From contig NC_077242.1 of NCBI RefSeq assembly GCF_947179165.1, forward strand, positions 26,732,097-26,796,096: 64,000 nt of DNA. Reading direction: 5' to 3'. The notes beneath the pieces were generated by a model, which searched no databases, had not been told where the DNA came from, and saw nothing but the letters and a program-made list of their open reading frames with translations. The position numbers were made by a program, and so were the translations under genes. Shown here in pieces: positions 21,235-32,209 of the stretch. The stretch's first letter is position 1. Every line of letters begins with the position of its first letter. Source of the stretch: Solanum dulcamara. Taxonomy: Eukaryota; Streptophyta; Magnoliopsida; Solanales; Solanaceae.

Positions 21235-23375
21235 TGTAAGACCTAGATGTCAGAAAGTTGGAAACCAGAGAGAAATCTTCAAAATGTGGATTTGACCCAA
21301 GTTTACGATCATCTCTATGAGTCATAGAGGTTTCTATGACCTGTAGAAATGAGTCGTAGAGGGAGTATTGGTGGTTGACCATGACCAACCTTAGAGAAAG
21401 GTCCTAGACTCAAGTTGATGACCCATAAACACATAGACGATCGGTGGACACAACTCGTACATAGACTTCAGAGGGAAAGTTTCAAAAGTCCCTCAAGGTC
21501 AAGTCTACGACTTTATAGGACAGTCCATAGAAGATATTATGCGTCGTAGGAACGACTCATAATAAAACTTCAGAGACCTATATTTTTGCAGGTTTTGGGA
21601 CCTGTACGACATGTTATTTTGACTTTTCATCAATTCTTCTATGACCCATACAAAGGGTCTCGTAGGTTCAGCTTTCAAATATAATGAGAGGTAGTTATGT
21701 TATTTCCAAAGTTTGTTTCAATGAACCTAGACACTTTTATGGACAAGTTCAAAGTCTATATATATTCAATTCTTCAAACTCTCCTCCTATCCAATTCATT
21801 CTTCAAAATTTCACTAAGCCAAGAACAAAGTCTCTCAATGTTCTTCTTCAAGCTATAAGCTAGGGTTTCCAGATTTCTTCAGGGTTCTTCTTCAATTCTT
21901 AGTGAGTTCAGTAAAGGTATGTAGGGATTGATTCATGGGTTCCTCTCACCCATAAAGTCCTAAAGTTTTCTCAAAGTTTCTTTCAATTTTAATTGAATTA
22001 TGAACCCTAGTTTTGATGAATTGTATTGGGCTGATTTAATTATGTTTTTAGATGTTATGAATGATTATTATATGCATTTTTTCATATTAATTGCATGATT
22101 TAAAGTTGTAACGTGAATGCCCATGCATAAAGCTACTTTTAATTTATGATTATGAAAGTTAAAGATGATTTTACGAGTTGATCATGAGTTTAATGATTTT
22201 CAATGGAAGTTTCTATGATTTAAAGTTGACATTATGATTTTATGATGAAAGTTATGATGATGATCAACGTTAAGATCAAAGAAGTTATTATAGTGTGATA
22301 AGTCCAATTCTCATACAATCATGTTAAAGATGGTGATAAGTACAATTCTCACCGAAGTTATGGATTCTTATGAATGACTAAGTTGATGAGCTATTCCTAA
22401 TATATTTTAAAGATGGATTGATAGGAAATTACTATCTTTCCCTATTATGTTATCATCATGTTTATGAGTTTTTGTTAGGATATTAACTAAGCACCGAGAG
22501 GACTTCTAGGTGGGGTTTGGTATGGTAACGCAGTTAGTTACCCAAGAGAATCCTAGTAGCAACCTAAAGTCCCAAACTATGTTGCCCGCGTAGTTTATCT
22601 TCATGTCCTAGCTAGAGGATCCGTATATAGCACAATTGAGTTGAGTTAAGATGAGTAATATGATAGAGTATACCCTGGCAAGGTAGCCTCCCCATCTCGA
22701 TGTGGTGATCATCAAATTCCATGTAATAGTTCACATGATCTTAGATGTCGGTTAAAGGTCGTATGCTACACAAGTTAAATGTAAAGTTATGAGTTTATGA
22801 TGAAATTTTATGATATGCATTGACCATGAGTTTCATATGTTTCCAAATGCTTTTAAGCTTTCCTTACTTTCATTATGATTGGTCATACATCTTATGGCTT
22901 CATGTTCCTTTATTTGTTCATGCATACCTCACATACTTAGTACATTCAAACGTACTAACACATATTTTGCCTACATTGCCTCATAATGTAGGAACGAATG
23001 ACACTCACAATCATCCTATTTATGGCTTGAGTTGCTCTAGATTCTCAAAGAGTTAGTCAGTCCTCATTCTATCGAGGACATGAGTTTTATTCTTGTTGTT
23101 TACTTGACATTCTTATATTTTTAGGGTGAGGTGGAGCTTTTCCTAAGCCTCCATCAAAGACTAGATTAGAGGCATGTTTAGACGTTATATGATATAGTCC
23201 AGATTGGATATTTTTGAGTTGTTATCCCTTAGTCCCAATCCCTTGAGTTGCTACTTCCGCTTTTAATAACATGTTTCTTTTCCTTATGCATGCAATATAT
23301 TCTGAGATGGCTTGGTTGGGGTCCCTCACATCTCGATTGTCATGTCACGGCTTGGCCCTATTTCAGATTGTGACA
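21235..23375 (+). repeat. Gypsy B 3' LTR
   Basis: A 2,141-bp LTR that follows the polypurine tract (CGAGGGGGAGATA). It starts TGTAAGACCTAGATG and ends CAGATTGTGACA. U3 holds many repeated words on the theme ACGACTCATAGA / GTCGTAGAG at about 21290-21670. A TATA box (CTATATATATTC) lies at 21756-21767. It abuts an inverted LTR fragment of another element exactly at its last base. Confidence 0.82.
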
Positions 23376-24539
23376 ATAATTCATAGAGTAGCTCATTGTT
23401 ATTTCATACTTTCAATGTGACTATAATTCTTTCAACATTACACTAACATATTTGCATAATTCATGCCATTAGGTTCCTAGGTCACCAACATAGGGTCCTA
23501 AGTCACCATTCTTCATAACTTGCATAGAATTCATATCTTGTACATAATCTTAATCCATGATAATAATTCTTACTTGAATTTAAAGTAAAACTCATATACA
23601 TAGTCAATTTGGCTAAAACCCATGAGAACACTTGAAATCATTGAATTCATAATCATATTTCATAATATCTTCATTGAAAATAGCTTCATGCATGGGCATT
23701 CATAAATCAACTTAAAATCATGTAATTCATGTAGAAACATACTAATAATGATAATTTATAATGACTAAAAACATAATTGAAACAATACAATGCAATTCAC
23801 AAAACTAGGGTTACAAAACCAATTGAAAATCATGAGATTTTGAGTAAAAACCTTGGGAATCTATGGGTGAAAGGAACTCATGGATCAATCCTTACATACC
23901 TTGAATGGATTTGAGCTTGAAATTGAAAAAGGAGACTTGTTCTTGAAGAAACCCTAGCAAAACTTCATGAAGAAGATGAACTCTTGAAGAAACCTGAGAT
24001 AGAAGTCTTAAAGTTATTTGGGAATTAATGAGGGAAAAGAATAAACTTTGGAATATTTAGGACAATTACGTAATGAATCTAGTCCCAAAAACATACACAA
24101 AAATTAATGAAAGAATAGGGAAATGACCAAATGACCCTTCATTTACCTGAAACAGGGACTCACCATGTGACCAGGAGGTCACGGATTCAAGCCTTGGAAA
24201 CAGCCTCTGGCAGAAATGCAAGGTAAGGCTGCGTACAACAGACCCTTGTGGTCGGGCCCTTCCCCGGACCCTGCGCATAGCGGGAGCTTAAGTGCACCGG
24301 GGTGCCCTTTTTAGGGACTCACCAAGGACGATCCATCACAGTCCGTGGTCCCTTGTATGGTCCCTTCCTCCAGGTTTGAGCTCTAAAACCACCACCATGG
24401 TGTCTCACCTTGAGGTTTGGTATAGACCACGGCTCGTGATTACTTTCGTGGTAATCACCTGGTGCCAAAAACTATAGTTTTCAAAAATTTCATATTTTGA
24501 TCCTCATTTTCCGACTTTCTAAATTTTGGGGTCTTTACA
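23376..24539 (-). repeat. Inverted partial gypsy LTR
   Basis: Minus-strand LTR fragment of about 1.16 kb. On the minus strand it starts TGTAAAGACCCC at 24539. It contains sequence similar to the central part of other LTRs here (a CATGCATGGGCATTCATAA-like block at about 23690). It is cut at 23376, where the gypsy B LTR ends. A SINE is inserted at 24166-24312. No polypurine tract is seen to its right. Confidence 0.65.
24166..24312 (+). mobile_element. TS/SolS-type SINE, 5'-truncated
   Basis: A 147-bp copy of a tRNA-derived Solanaceae SINE. It retains the B-box region (GGATTCAAGCC), a GCAAGGTAAGGCTGCGTACA block, a CCCTTCCCCGGACCCTGCGC block, and an ending GTGCACCGGGGTGCCC plus T run. The A-box part is missing. 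The 12-bp target duplication AGGGACTCACCA is perfect at 24154-24165 and 24313-24324, so the insertion is well defined. It interrupts the inverted LTR. Confidence 0.9.
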
Positions 24540-26081
24540 GATCTAACCTATTCTCGTTAGCCAACTAACACTCATTTTCTAAGTTCACATATTCCTAACT
24601 TATTATCTACATATAACCTCTTCAACGCAATTATTATGGATACCAAAAAATAAACCTCACATCCAGCCTTCTCCACATTGGCAACTAAAGGATACTAACG
24701 AGTCACTCATAGTAAATCATGAAATTAGAGCCTCATACAACTTTATACTATATCGGATACACATTTTTAACCTCTTTTTACCTAATTAATGACTTAGCCT
24801 CGATTCACTATTTTCATCTAAGGGTAACATACACCACACTCATAGCATCACTCTTCTTTCAAGTCAATTTTGATTTCTCACATATGCTATGTCAAGCCTA
24901 CTAGAGCACAACTCAAAACTAATACTATCACTCTCATAATGCTATCCCTATTTCACGATGCTCTTCTAAAATTCAAGCTTAGTGTTTAGTACTACACATG
25001 TCACCACACTTCTTGCATACTGTACTAACTTACAACTACTACATAAAATTGAGAGACATTAGACCACTAAAAGCTCATGATAAGTAATTGATCTTTATCT
25101 AATAGTCTATATAATTACATTCGATCATCACATTCCCTTTCAAAAGCTAAGTGTTATTTACCTATTCATTATACCTTCTTGTCTAGTCAAGCTCATAACC
25201 CTATGAACATCCTCAGGATCTCCTTTCAAACTCATAATCCTAGATTAGATTTATCAGCTCATAACTACTCCTCTCTTCTATCCATCACCTACAACTGGTC
25301 TTTACTAACACACTGCATATCAACATAAACGCCTCTCTTAATTCGAGTTTACTCTATCTCATCATAACTAACAACTCTTGTTCTACATTTTATCATGAAA
25401 GTTAGATGATACTTACTACTCTTTAGTCAAAACCCAAAATGGACTTCACTCACAACCTCATTACTCACCTTATAGATACATAACTCTAATTACATATCTT
25501 AATCAACCACCACTCTCACTATTTGGCTTTATTTCTACTTGTCTAATTTTATCTTTCTAGTTTTGGGATCATTCTACTAATTATAGCTTAAAATGCCTCA
25601 AATCACATTATCTTCGGTGGTAACACTAAGTATTTCATAACATGACTTCCCTCTTGAGGATAACATATGAATCAAGGTTTAGTGAAGAGAGTATGGGAAT
25701 ACCTCTTACTCTGTCTAAACGAACAATTGATATGAATAAAAGTATATTCATTCAAATCAATTAGTTTATGCACACTAATGGGCTCCTCTCAAACCCTTGT
25801 GCAGTCTTTTTACTCTCTAAATACTTTATCTGAAAGTAACTCATCAATAAGAATTTGTGTTTTATTGTCCCAACCATCTTTAGTATAAAGGGTAGTCGAA
25901 CGGATTTGAGAAATGCATGAATCTGAGTTAGTCCATTAAAGAAAAACTCAGTTGAACGATTTAGAATATGAAAGAAGGGAAACTTTTCTTAAATATTTGT
26001 AGTCCTTCACAATCATAAATAAGATCTTACTACACAACTTCACAAACACCCTAGGACACTTGAACTTTGTGTCTGATACCA
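24540..26081 (-). other. AT-rich leader/internal remnant of gypsy C, no gene seen
   Basis: No protein domain is readable on either strand. The right end (about 25990-26081) resembles a gypsy leader on the minus strand and carries a primer binding site (TGGTATCAGAC, 26071-26081) beside the LTR at 26088. The stretch is therefore probably the 5' internal region of a minus-strand element. Confidence 0.45.
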
Positions 26082-26087
26082 AGTTTT

Positions 26088-28262
26088 TGATACCACGAGA
26101 ATACACCTAGGATGTGGAAGGCACTTAAAAACCATTGCTGGTCCCAAGCGAATCACTTAGCTTGGAAAACTCACTCTGCAAAAGACAACTTATGAAAAGG
26201 ATTTCAGATGGGCACAAATAGTATATCCAAACTTTACTTCTCAAAATAAAATCTCAATATTCAAATATATATATATAGAATATAACTTAATGTAAAAAAA
26301 CATGAACTCTAAAAAATAACTGAGTAAACTCTGTCAGTGACTAGTCTATGAAGGCTTTAAAACTGACTTTGAAATAGGTACCGAGACAGACCCACGGCTA
26401 CCACAAACTAGTAAATAAAGACTGAAAGATAAAGATTGAAGAGTGCCTCTGATTGTAAAGAGATCTTACCAAAAGCTGGATGGAATTTTGATTTCCAACA
26501 ATAAGCCTGTGGACAATATTTATCACCTATGTCTACATCATAAAATAATATAGTAGAAACTGGCGCCAGTATATAGAATGTACGGTATGTAAAATAACTG
26601 AAAGGAAACATACTTAAAGATGCTCAACTCATAGGACTAAATTCTGAAAATAGCTCAACTCAATAAGAAATACATGTAAAATAATACTTTAAAAGATATG
26701 GATACGTGAACGCAACTTAGTATATAAAAATATAATATTTTTTTTGAATAGTTTTTCTAATCAACAACCATAACTTATGAGCTATGTGATGATACAATGT
26801 CTTACCCACGCTGCAAGAGACATTATACAATATATTGTGCCCAAACATAGAACCTCTCAACTTAGTGGATCCACTAAGTACTATATGGAAGTCATCTAAA
26901 AAGTATGAATCTTTTACCCATGTTGGCAAGACATGCTTTATGAGAAATCTGAATTTTTTGAACTCATCATTCCCATATCGGAGCAAAATACTACTTCCAA
27001 AACATATTATGGTCATACTAAATGTTTGAAAACATTCTCTTTCTTGATTTGAGGTAATTACTCAAAAGTTCCTCTTATAAGAGGTAAAGCTCTGAAGTAT
27101 CTCTGTACTCAAAATATTTGGAAATCAAGGTTTTCTTTTTCTCAAGTCATCTCTTCTCTTTGAATTAGATACTCTCTCAACACAATGAATGCATTTAAAA
27201 GCATAATTCAACTTCTTAACTCAATATATAAAAATAGTTATTTAAATGTGTTAATGTTCAACTCATTTATACTCAAACATACTCATGCTCAAAATAATAA
27301 TTAGGAGACTTCTCAAACTCCATTCATACTCAAGCTCTTTCTCATGTAAATTTGAAAATATATCATGCTTTAAACTGTAACCATGCATAAAATATTTAAT
27401 GTAAAAACTCAACTACAGTTTTTGTGAATTTAGACATGAATGTTAATCTCAACAATACTCAATCATATGGGTACAATAACTCAAGAATTGGATTAAAATT
27501 TGATAATATGCTTACCTCAAAATTACTCAAAATCAAGGAATAAAACCCTAGATTACTCTTTTTTAAAATTTTGATATATGTAGGGCGTGTGGACAAACTA
27601 GTCCAATACTATGCAAGCCTTACATGCCTTAATGACGAATCTTGAAGAAAAACCTTGGAATATAAGCCCTAGCCTTGGTGTTTTATTGAAGTTCTTGAGA
27701 ATAGAAATTTTGAGACTAAAAGGGTTGAAGTAATGAAAACTGATTGACTTTGGATTTTGTGGAAAGTTAATAGTCGTGGGTTAGGGTTATGGGATGAGAG
27801 AAAGATAGAAACACCTCTCTTAGTGCATGAAAAGAAGATTAAAAAATTTATAAAGTACCGTGCACGATTGTGCAACTGAAGCCTAGTTTGGGCGACACTT
27901 AGCGCAACCTTAACAGTAACACTGACCTTGCCGTGCAGCCGTGCGGTTGACGTCCACTTCATGCACCAATTTTTGCAGACTACGTAGAGTCTAAAAATGA
28001 GCATAAATTTTAGCACATAACTTGGATTGACGAATGGTAAAAAGTGGTTGAAAGAAGACTTCATGAACTTTAAATTGGTTGGTATTAAGACACAAAACTT
28101 TTAATTTACTAGGAGTCCCTTAAAATCCTTAGTTCACATCCAATATACTTCCCACACTTAAGAATTTATCCCAACACATAAGATATAATTATAAATCATC
28201 GGGTTTGGGCCTATATGCATATAAAGACTAGTTCTTAGCTTAAAACTTTTTGGGGTATTACA
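26088..28262 (-). repeat. Gypsy C LTR
   Basis: A 2.2-kb LTR in minus orientation. On the minus strand it starts TGTAATACCCC at 28262, preceded by a purine-rich stretch (TTGAGGGGTTGCA), and ends at 26088 beside a tRNA-Met type primer binding site. ORFs in it, including 27669-28064, are not conserved genes. It probably served as the 5' LTR of the remnant at 24540-26081. Confidence 0.7.
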
Positions 28263-28289
28263 TGCAACCCCTCAAGTTGCCCCTAAGGT

Positions 28290-29540
28290 CAGTTTTTCCT
28301 CTTATACATACTTTTAGGATTTGGTTTTTAACAAATGCTTTCTAATGTTGCAGGTTAACAATGGAATGAATTGAGGCCCGATTAACCCTACGATAGATTT
28401 TTAGATGGTGCTAGTAAGGAGAGAATTAGGGAGATTCTGCGGGTGGGCATTTGATTGGAAAAAGGCTTCAAAATAAGGTTTGCGACTGAACATGAACCTT
28501 TCTTTTATAATTGGATCCAAGACTTCGGTTGGGGTCCCTTGGTAGTGGCTCCTCCTTTTTCGCATGTTGGGTGGGTAAAGGAGCTTTATTCCCTTCTTCT
28601 TATAGTTCTATGGGATTCCCCCAATCTTACCATCTGCATTAGGGAGTGGATGTCCAGTGGATGCATAATTTGTGAATGATACCCTAGGGGTGCTAGAGGT
28701 TCCTCTTAAGTACTACATGGCCAAGCTGAGAGAGACGGATATGTCATGGATATAGAATATGCTCATGGAGGATAAATAATAGGAGGAGGTCTACAAGCCT
28801 ACCACATAGGGTCTGACCAACCATTTGTATTTACTGATGATCTGAGGTGTCTAGCACTAGACGATTGGTGTATTCATCTATCGAGAAATCACTTAGATAT
28901 GGATTATCCTAGAGCCCAAGTGGTATCCTGTGCTTTACAAGGGATCCCACTGAAAATGAGGGTGAAGATTGTGTCTTAGTGGAAGGACTTTTACATTGGT
29001 AGCATGAAATCCTCCAAGCTTCCTCGTCTAGTGCTTGTTTTTTGTAAAAGAGTAGGGGTAACCTTGGATGAGAATATGACCTGTTCAACCCCCTATTAGC
29101 GAGAAAGAAGCCCTCTTGAGTCCAGAAAAAGAGAAAGGTAGGGGAGGCAAGGAGCAGTTGGCCCGCAATAGGATCAACTGATGAAGTTGATGAAGATACT
29201 CCCACCCCTCCTTCCTAGAATGAGCCCCGGATATCTTAGAGCACCTTGGAAGAAGATTTAACTTGTATTATGAGGTACATAGATGTTGTACCTATTGTGA
29301 CTTCAGCCCCACCTGCTTCTTCCTAAGATATAGTCACTCTTCTAAGGAGCTTGATGCCGAGAGGAGGTGAGGGCACTATCAATACCTTTTGTTGGCATAA
29401 ATATAGAGGACCATCAGGGTCATATTCAGCCATATTTCTTCGGAGGTATCCCCAGATAAAGTTGGAGGATGAGTCATATTTTATGCATGATCACAAGGTA
29501 GGAGACCGCACCCCATGATGGTGAGCGGACTTTCAGCTAG
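28290..29540 (+). pseudogene. Plant 'Transposase_32'-type protein relic
   Basis: Plus-strand relic of a protein abundant in Solanaceae repeats and annotated as putative plant transposon protein (Pfam Transposase_32, from memory). The readable blocks are FYNWIQDFGWGPLVVAPP (about 28510) and a region starting WVKELYSLLL (about 28575). These are followed by a stop near 28680. Further on are RAQVVSCALQGIPLKM (about 28912-28960), WKDFYIGSMKSSKLPRLVL (about 28985) and FCKRVGVTL (about 29040). The order and spacing fit the family, but at least four stops break it. The true function of the family is unknown. It lies between a gypsy LTR and a gag relic of opposite strand, so it was probably carried in by another element. 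Confidence 0.65.
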
Positions 29541-30849
29541 GAGTTCTCTTCCCCCTCTCCCTTTGTATGTTATCACTGTTCCTATTTAGATCCGCTTGGG
29601 CATCAGACATCCATTATTGCTTTCTTACTTTTGGATAGAACATGGATACTAGTTTATTGAAAACTTAATCTTGTATATATTATATGGTTGTTTAGATTGA
29701 ATTTCTATGTAGAATAAAAACATATGATAGAATTTGGTCAGAAACGAGAGGCAGAAATAGGGGAAAATAAGGCATAGTCTCTGAATCTCGCTACCCACTA
29801 TACGGCTGGCACCCTTTCCCGCTATAGCGGCTATTCAGGCGCTATAGACGTATCGCTATAGAATCTCTGGCTCGCTATGATGGTTTTAACAAGTTTAGCC
29901 CAGAAAGTTTGAACATCAACAATGCTTGCTATTCCCATTATCAACACCAACCCTTAGAACACATGAACTGGTTATTCCATGACCATTCCCGGATGTAATA
30001 TCATAGAAACTTGAAATATGGATTAAAGATAAACCCAGAATCATAACCAGTAACAAAAATAAGGCAATTGGCACTACAATACTATATGAAGACATTAATG
30101 GATCAGATTTAAATGCTAGTTACACATCACACTACTATCCCCATACAACAATAGTTTTTTCCCTATTACTATATTTACCAACTATAAACCCATGCACAAT
30201 TCTTAACATGAAGGTAGGTCGTCATTCAAATATCAAATTAATACCAAACCCTTACACATAACCACTTTATAACTTTTCTCTATCTACAATTCCAAAGAAA
30301 TTCAAAAAAGTACATCTCACATAATTTTAGTTATTCAGGCAAGTAAACTTCACACACTGGTAGTTATTCAGACAATACTATGCACATAATCACAATTTCA
30401 ATCTACAACACACAAGCAATCGTAATTATTAATTTATTTAACCTTATGGATGACACTAGCCAATCATTCATGCATTTACATAATGTTCATGGCTAGATAC
30501 CCATTGGAACCTTCTCTATTTAAATTTCCCTTACTTGTATCCCTCTAACCTCGACTATGGCATCTAGTTTACTTTGTTGAGGTACCACAAGAGTCTATTC
30601 AACATTTTTTCTTGGATGGGTAGATCAATAACCTTTCTTCTAATACTAAATTGTCACAAAGTAACCCACCAAGCAGTGTAGTCACGTACTCTAACACCTA
30701 GATAGAAGAACCCTTCCACCCATTTTTAAAACAGGTCATTCAAAATAAATAAAACACACAAGTTCTCTTTTATAATAATAAAAACGGGTTTCAACATTTG
30801 ACTTTTGATCATTAATTTGAATAGTACAATAAAATCCTTCAGACAATAT
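29541..30849. other. AT-rich repeat-derived stretch, no gene seen
   Basis: No ORF with recognisable motifs. Around 29790-29880 there are several GCTATAGCG / CGCTATAG words, like the word clusters seen in LTR U3 regions elsewhere in the window. The stretch may be an LTR or untranslated part of the element that carried the preceding relic. Confidence 0.4.
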
Positions 30850-31475
30850 CCAAATAAATCCCTCCCAAGGTACTAGTCGAAATAGATACAAGAGTTACTA
30901 AGAGTATGACATAACTATTATTAAAAAAGACACAACTTCTACCTTAGAAAGAGGAAAGTAAAAGTTGTTGGAGATCATCGTCAGGATCCTATTTAACTCT
31001 TTTAGTGAATTGAGAAGTAGGTAGGATTGTCCATCTATTTTACATATCAGGGCTTTACCCAAAAAAATCACACACCCTACAAATTGACTATTTTCAACCT
31101 CAGTAGCATGCATAACTTATAATATCTTCCGCATCTAATCAATAAAGTTCTGAGGATCCTTCTCAAGCTTGGACCTTATGAAGACTGATAGATTTATCCT
31201 CAAGAAGTCTCTCATTCTTGTAATAGCATATAACTCTTGAGAACTAAAGTTTGGGGCTAGGATAATCTAACCAGACTGTGTAGTCATCAACTGGGTGAGC
31301 ATAGAGATACCTCCCCTAAATTCTACCTACGAAGTCATAATAGGCAGAGCAGTTGGTGGAACCACTTGAGTTCCATTCTTAGTTGCTTAGGCTTGGCTTC
31401 AAGTCCGCATTCCAGACTGTTGTGGAATCTTATTGTTGGTAATCTTCCTCTAGGTCAAAGTTTTTTTTGGAGTCA
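30850..31475 (-). pseudogene. Gypsy D gag relic
   Basis: Minus-strand gag N-terminal region. It starts near 31475 (MTPKK...) and continues through FRGGISMLTQLMTTQS and LEKDPQNFID to a MHATEVENSQFVG block at about 31080-31113. This matches the usual FRGAIQMLTQL...NPEEDPQDFIDEM...AS layout of Solanaceae gypsy gag. Several stops occur. The 5' leader and primer binding site lie to its right at 31676-31687. Confidence 0.75.
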
Positions 31476-31691
31476 TGATCTAAAAAATGTGAACACACAA
31501 GCTAAGAGGAGACTTTATAGAGGTAAAATCTATCACATGAACTAGAGTGTGAATAAAGTGAAACAACTTCTAAAAGTCATGTAGACTCCCCATTATAGAT
31601 GTGGCATGCTTCACACTAATAAGGTGGACTCTACTTGACTTAGCTTCATAGACACCCTAGGACTCTTGAACCTTAGCTTTGATACCATATT

Positions 31692-31893
31692 TTTCATGCC
31701 CTGAGTTTACACCTAGACATGGCTAGCAATCAAAAATCATTGTTGGTCCCAAGTGAACTATTAGCCTAGCTCACTCATTTAGAGAAATAATCAATTAAAA
31801 GGAAAGTGAACTTAAGTAGGCATTTAAAACATCCACATCAATGAGCCTATAATAAGATATTTAAAATAATCATAACTGAATATCGTATTTACC
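31692..31893 (-). repeat. Gypsy D LTR fragment
   Basis: About 200 bp of the 3' end of a minus-strand LTR. It is next to a primer binding site (TGGTATCAAAGC on minus, 31676-31687) and shows the phrase TTGTTGGTCCCAAGTGAAC that also occurs near the 3' end of the gypsy C LTR. It breaks off at about 31893. Confidence 0.55.
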
Positions 31894-31990
31894 TTTTATA
31901 TGCTCATGTATGGTATGCTAAGTGGCTTGATTGGAGTCCTTCGGGATTCTAATCCCTGCATCACTCCTAGGGCCTATCTTGGATCATGAT
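31894..31990 (+). repeat. Plus-strand gypsy LTR 3' end remnant
   Basis: About 100 bp reading GGAGTCCTTCGGGATT then AGGGCCTATCTTGGATCATGA, which matches the 3' end of plus-oriented gypsy LTRs (compare the reverse complement at 43195-43260 in the gypsy F LTR). It could be the remnant of the 5' LTR of gypsy E or of a separate element. The following 200 bp (to 32210) show no gene. Confidence 0.5.
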
Positions 31991-32209
31991 GCATAGATGA
32001 TGGTTTGTCTGTTCCCAAATTATGTATCTATACATGCCTACTAGTTTGTAGTATTACTTGTGTAATACATGTGTAGGAAACTAAATGGTTAAAGTTAAAC
32101 AACATCATGTTGATAATCTCATGCAATGAAGTTATTTTATTTACTTGTGGCTTCAAGTATGTTGTTTATTGTGATTGTGATTGTGATTATGCTTGTTGTT
32201 TATGACTAA

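Noticed and set aside
27669..28064. 131-codon minus-strand ORF
   Set aside because: It is located in the gypsy C LTR and shows no recognisable domain.
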